DNA of 64,000 bases. Source: Pararhodobacter sp. CCB-MM2 (GTDB taxonomy: Bacteria > Pseudomonadota > Alphaproteobacteria > Rhodobacterales > Rhodobacteraceae). The notes beneath the pieces were generated by a model, which worked only from the letters and a program-made list of their open reading frames with translations, searched no databases and had not been told where the DNA came from. The position numbers and the translations under genes are program-made. The DNA is taken from positions 555,006-619,005 of the forward strand of contig NZ_LRRR01000001.1 in NCBI RefSeq assembly GCF_001691415.1. Reading direction: 5' to 3'. The stretch's first letter is position 1. Each line of letters begins with the position of its first letter. Shown here one piece after another: positions 63,948 through 64,000 of the stretch.

Positions 63948-64000
63948 CCTCCCCGCCCACGAGGGGGCGGCCCCCCCTGTGGGCGGCCCCCTATTCCACT

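Noticed and set aside
1..64000. CRISPR arrays, insertion sequences and prophage genes
   Set aside because: No regularly spaced repeats, transposases, integrases or phage structural genes were recognised anywhere in the window.

Overview
The window is high-GC, densely coded chromosomal DNA that reads as Rhodobacteraceae (Alphaproteobacteria). The evidence is gene content and order: purL next to a BolA/monothiol-glutaredoxin pair, zapA beside a transketolase gene, and family-typical MaoC, GlxA, DUF849 and Crp/Fnr proteins. No replication origin, insertion sequence, prophage or CRISPR array was seen. About 66 protein genes, one tRNA, one probable small RNA and many strong intrinsic terminators are described.

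Layout. 1-3.1 kb: an indolepyruvate ferredoxin oxidoreductase gene cut by the left edge, its divergent LysR regulator, and an approx. 80-nt small RNA resembling MmgR/suhB. 3.3-8.2 kb: purL, a Cys-cluster protein, BolA, a small membrane protein, the CGFS glutaredoxin and an anchored hypothetical. 8.2-11.4 kb: zapA and a coiled-coil gene divergent from tkt. 11.6-18.9 kb: M29 aminopeptidase, HAD hydrolase, flavin reductase, MFS carrier, then maoC-ribF-YcgN-threonine aldolase. 19-25.9 kb: two GAPDH genes, GapB-like then GapA-like, flanking a PepSY/cytochrome b561/membrane-LuxR operon, then a Na+/H+ antiporter with a cyclic-nucleotide-binding-like tail. 25.9-35.2 kb: coaD, a CBS protein, and valine degradation genes (LysR, mmsA, acyl-CoA dehydrogenase, hydroxyisobutyryl-CoA hydrolase, mmsB) interrupted by small secreted proteins. 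35.2-44.1 kb: Crp/Fnr plus DUF2892, an Atm1-type exporter, a 779-residue LysM protein, a LOG-family protein, two orphans and a pentapeptide-repeat protein. 44.1-45.8 kb: a gene-poor, more A/T-rich interval around tRNA-Arg(CCG). 45.8-58.1 kb: lipoprotein, L,D-transpeptidase, ferric iron uptake genes, YghU, J-domain and DUF4177 proteins, YbjN, a lytic transglycosylase, gatB, anmK and tyrS. 58.2-63.9 kb: a carnitine catabolic operon with a divergent GlxA/CdhR-type regulator.

How the parts fit. tkt, gapB and gap form a central-carbon group. Their upstream regions share GTTAGCGC-type elements like the sites of the LacI-family regulator CceR, which would let glycolytic and gluconeogenic GAPDH be controlled together. 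The valine genes give propionyl-CoA. The carnitine operon would give glycine betaine and acetoacetate through carnitine dehydrogenase, a DUF849 cleavage enzyme and a fused betainyl-CoA thioesterase, and it carries an unexplained translationally coupled Cys-rich lipoprotein. The less-described elements most worth following are the PepSY/cytochrome b/membrane-LuxR operon, the antiporter with altered ligand-site residues, the 22-bp repeat found after purL and gatB, and the A/T-rich hairpin after tyrS.
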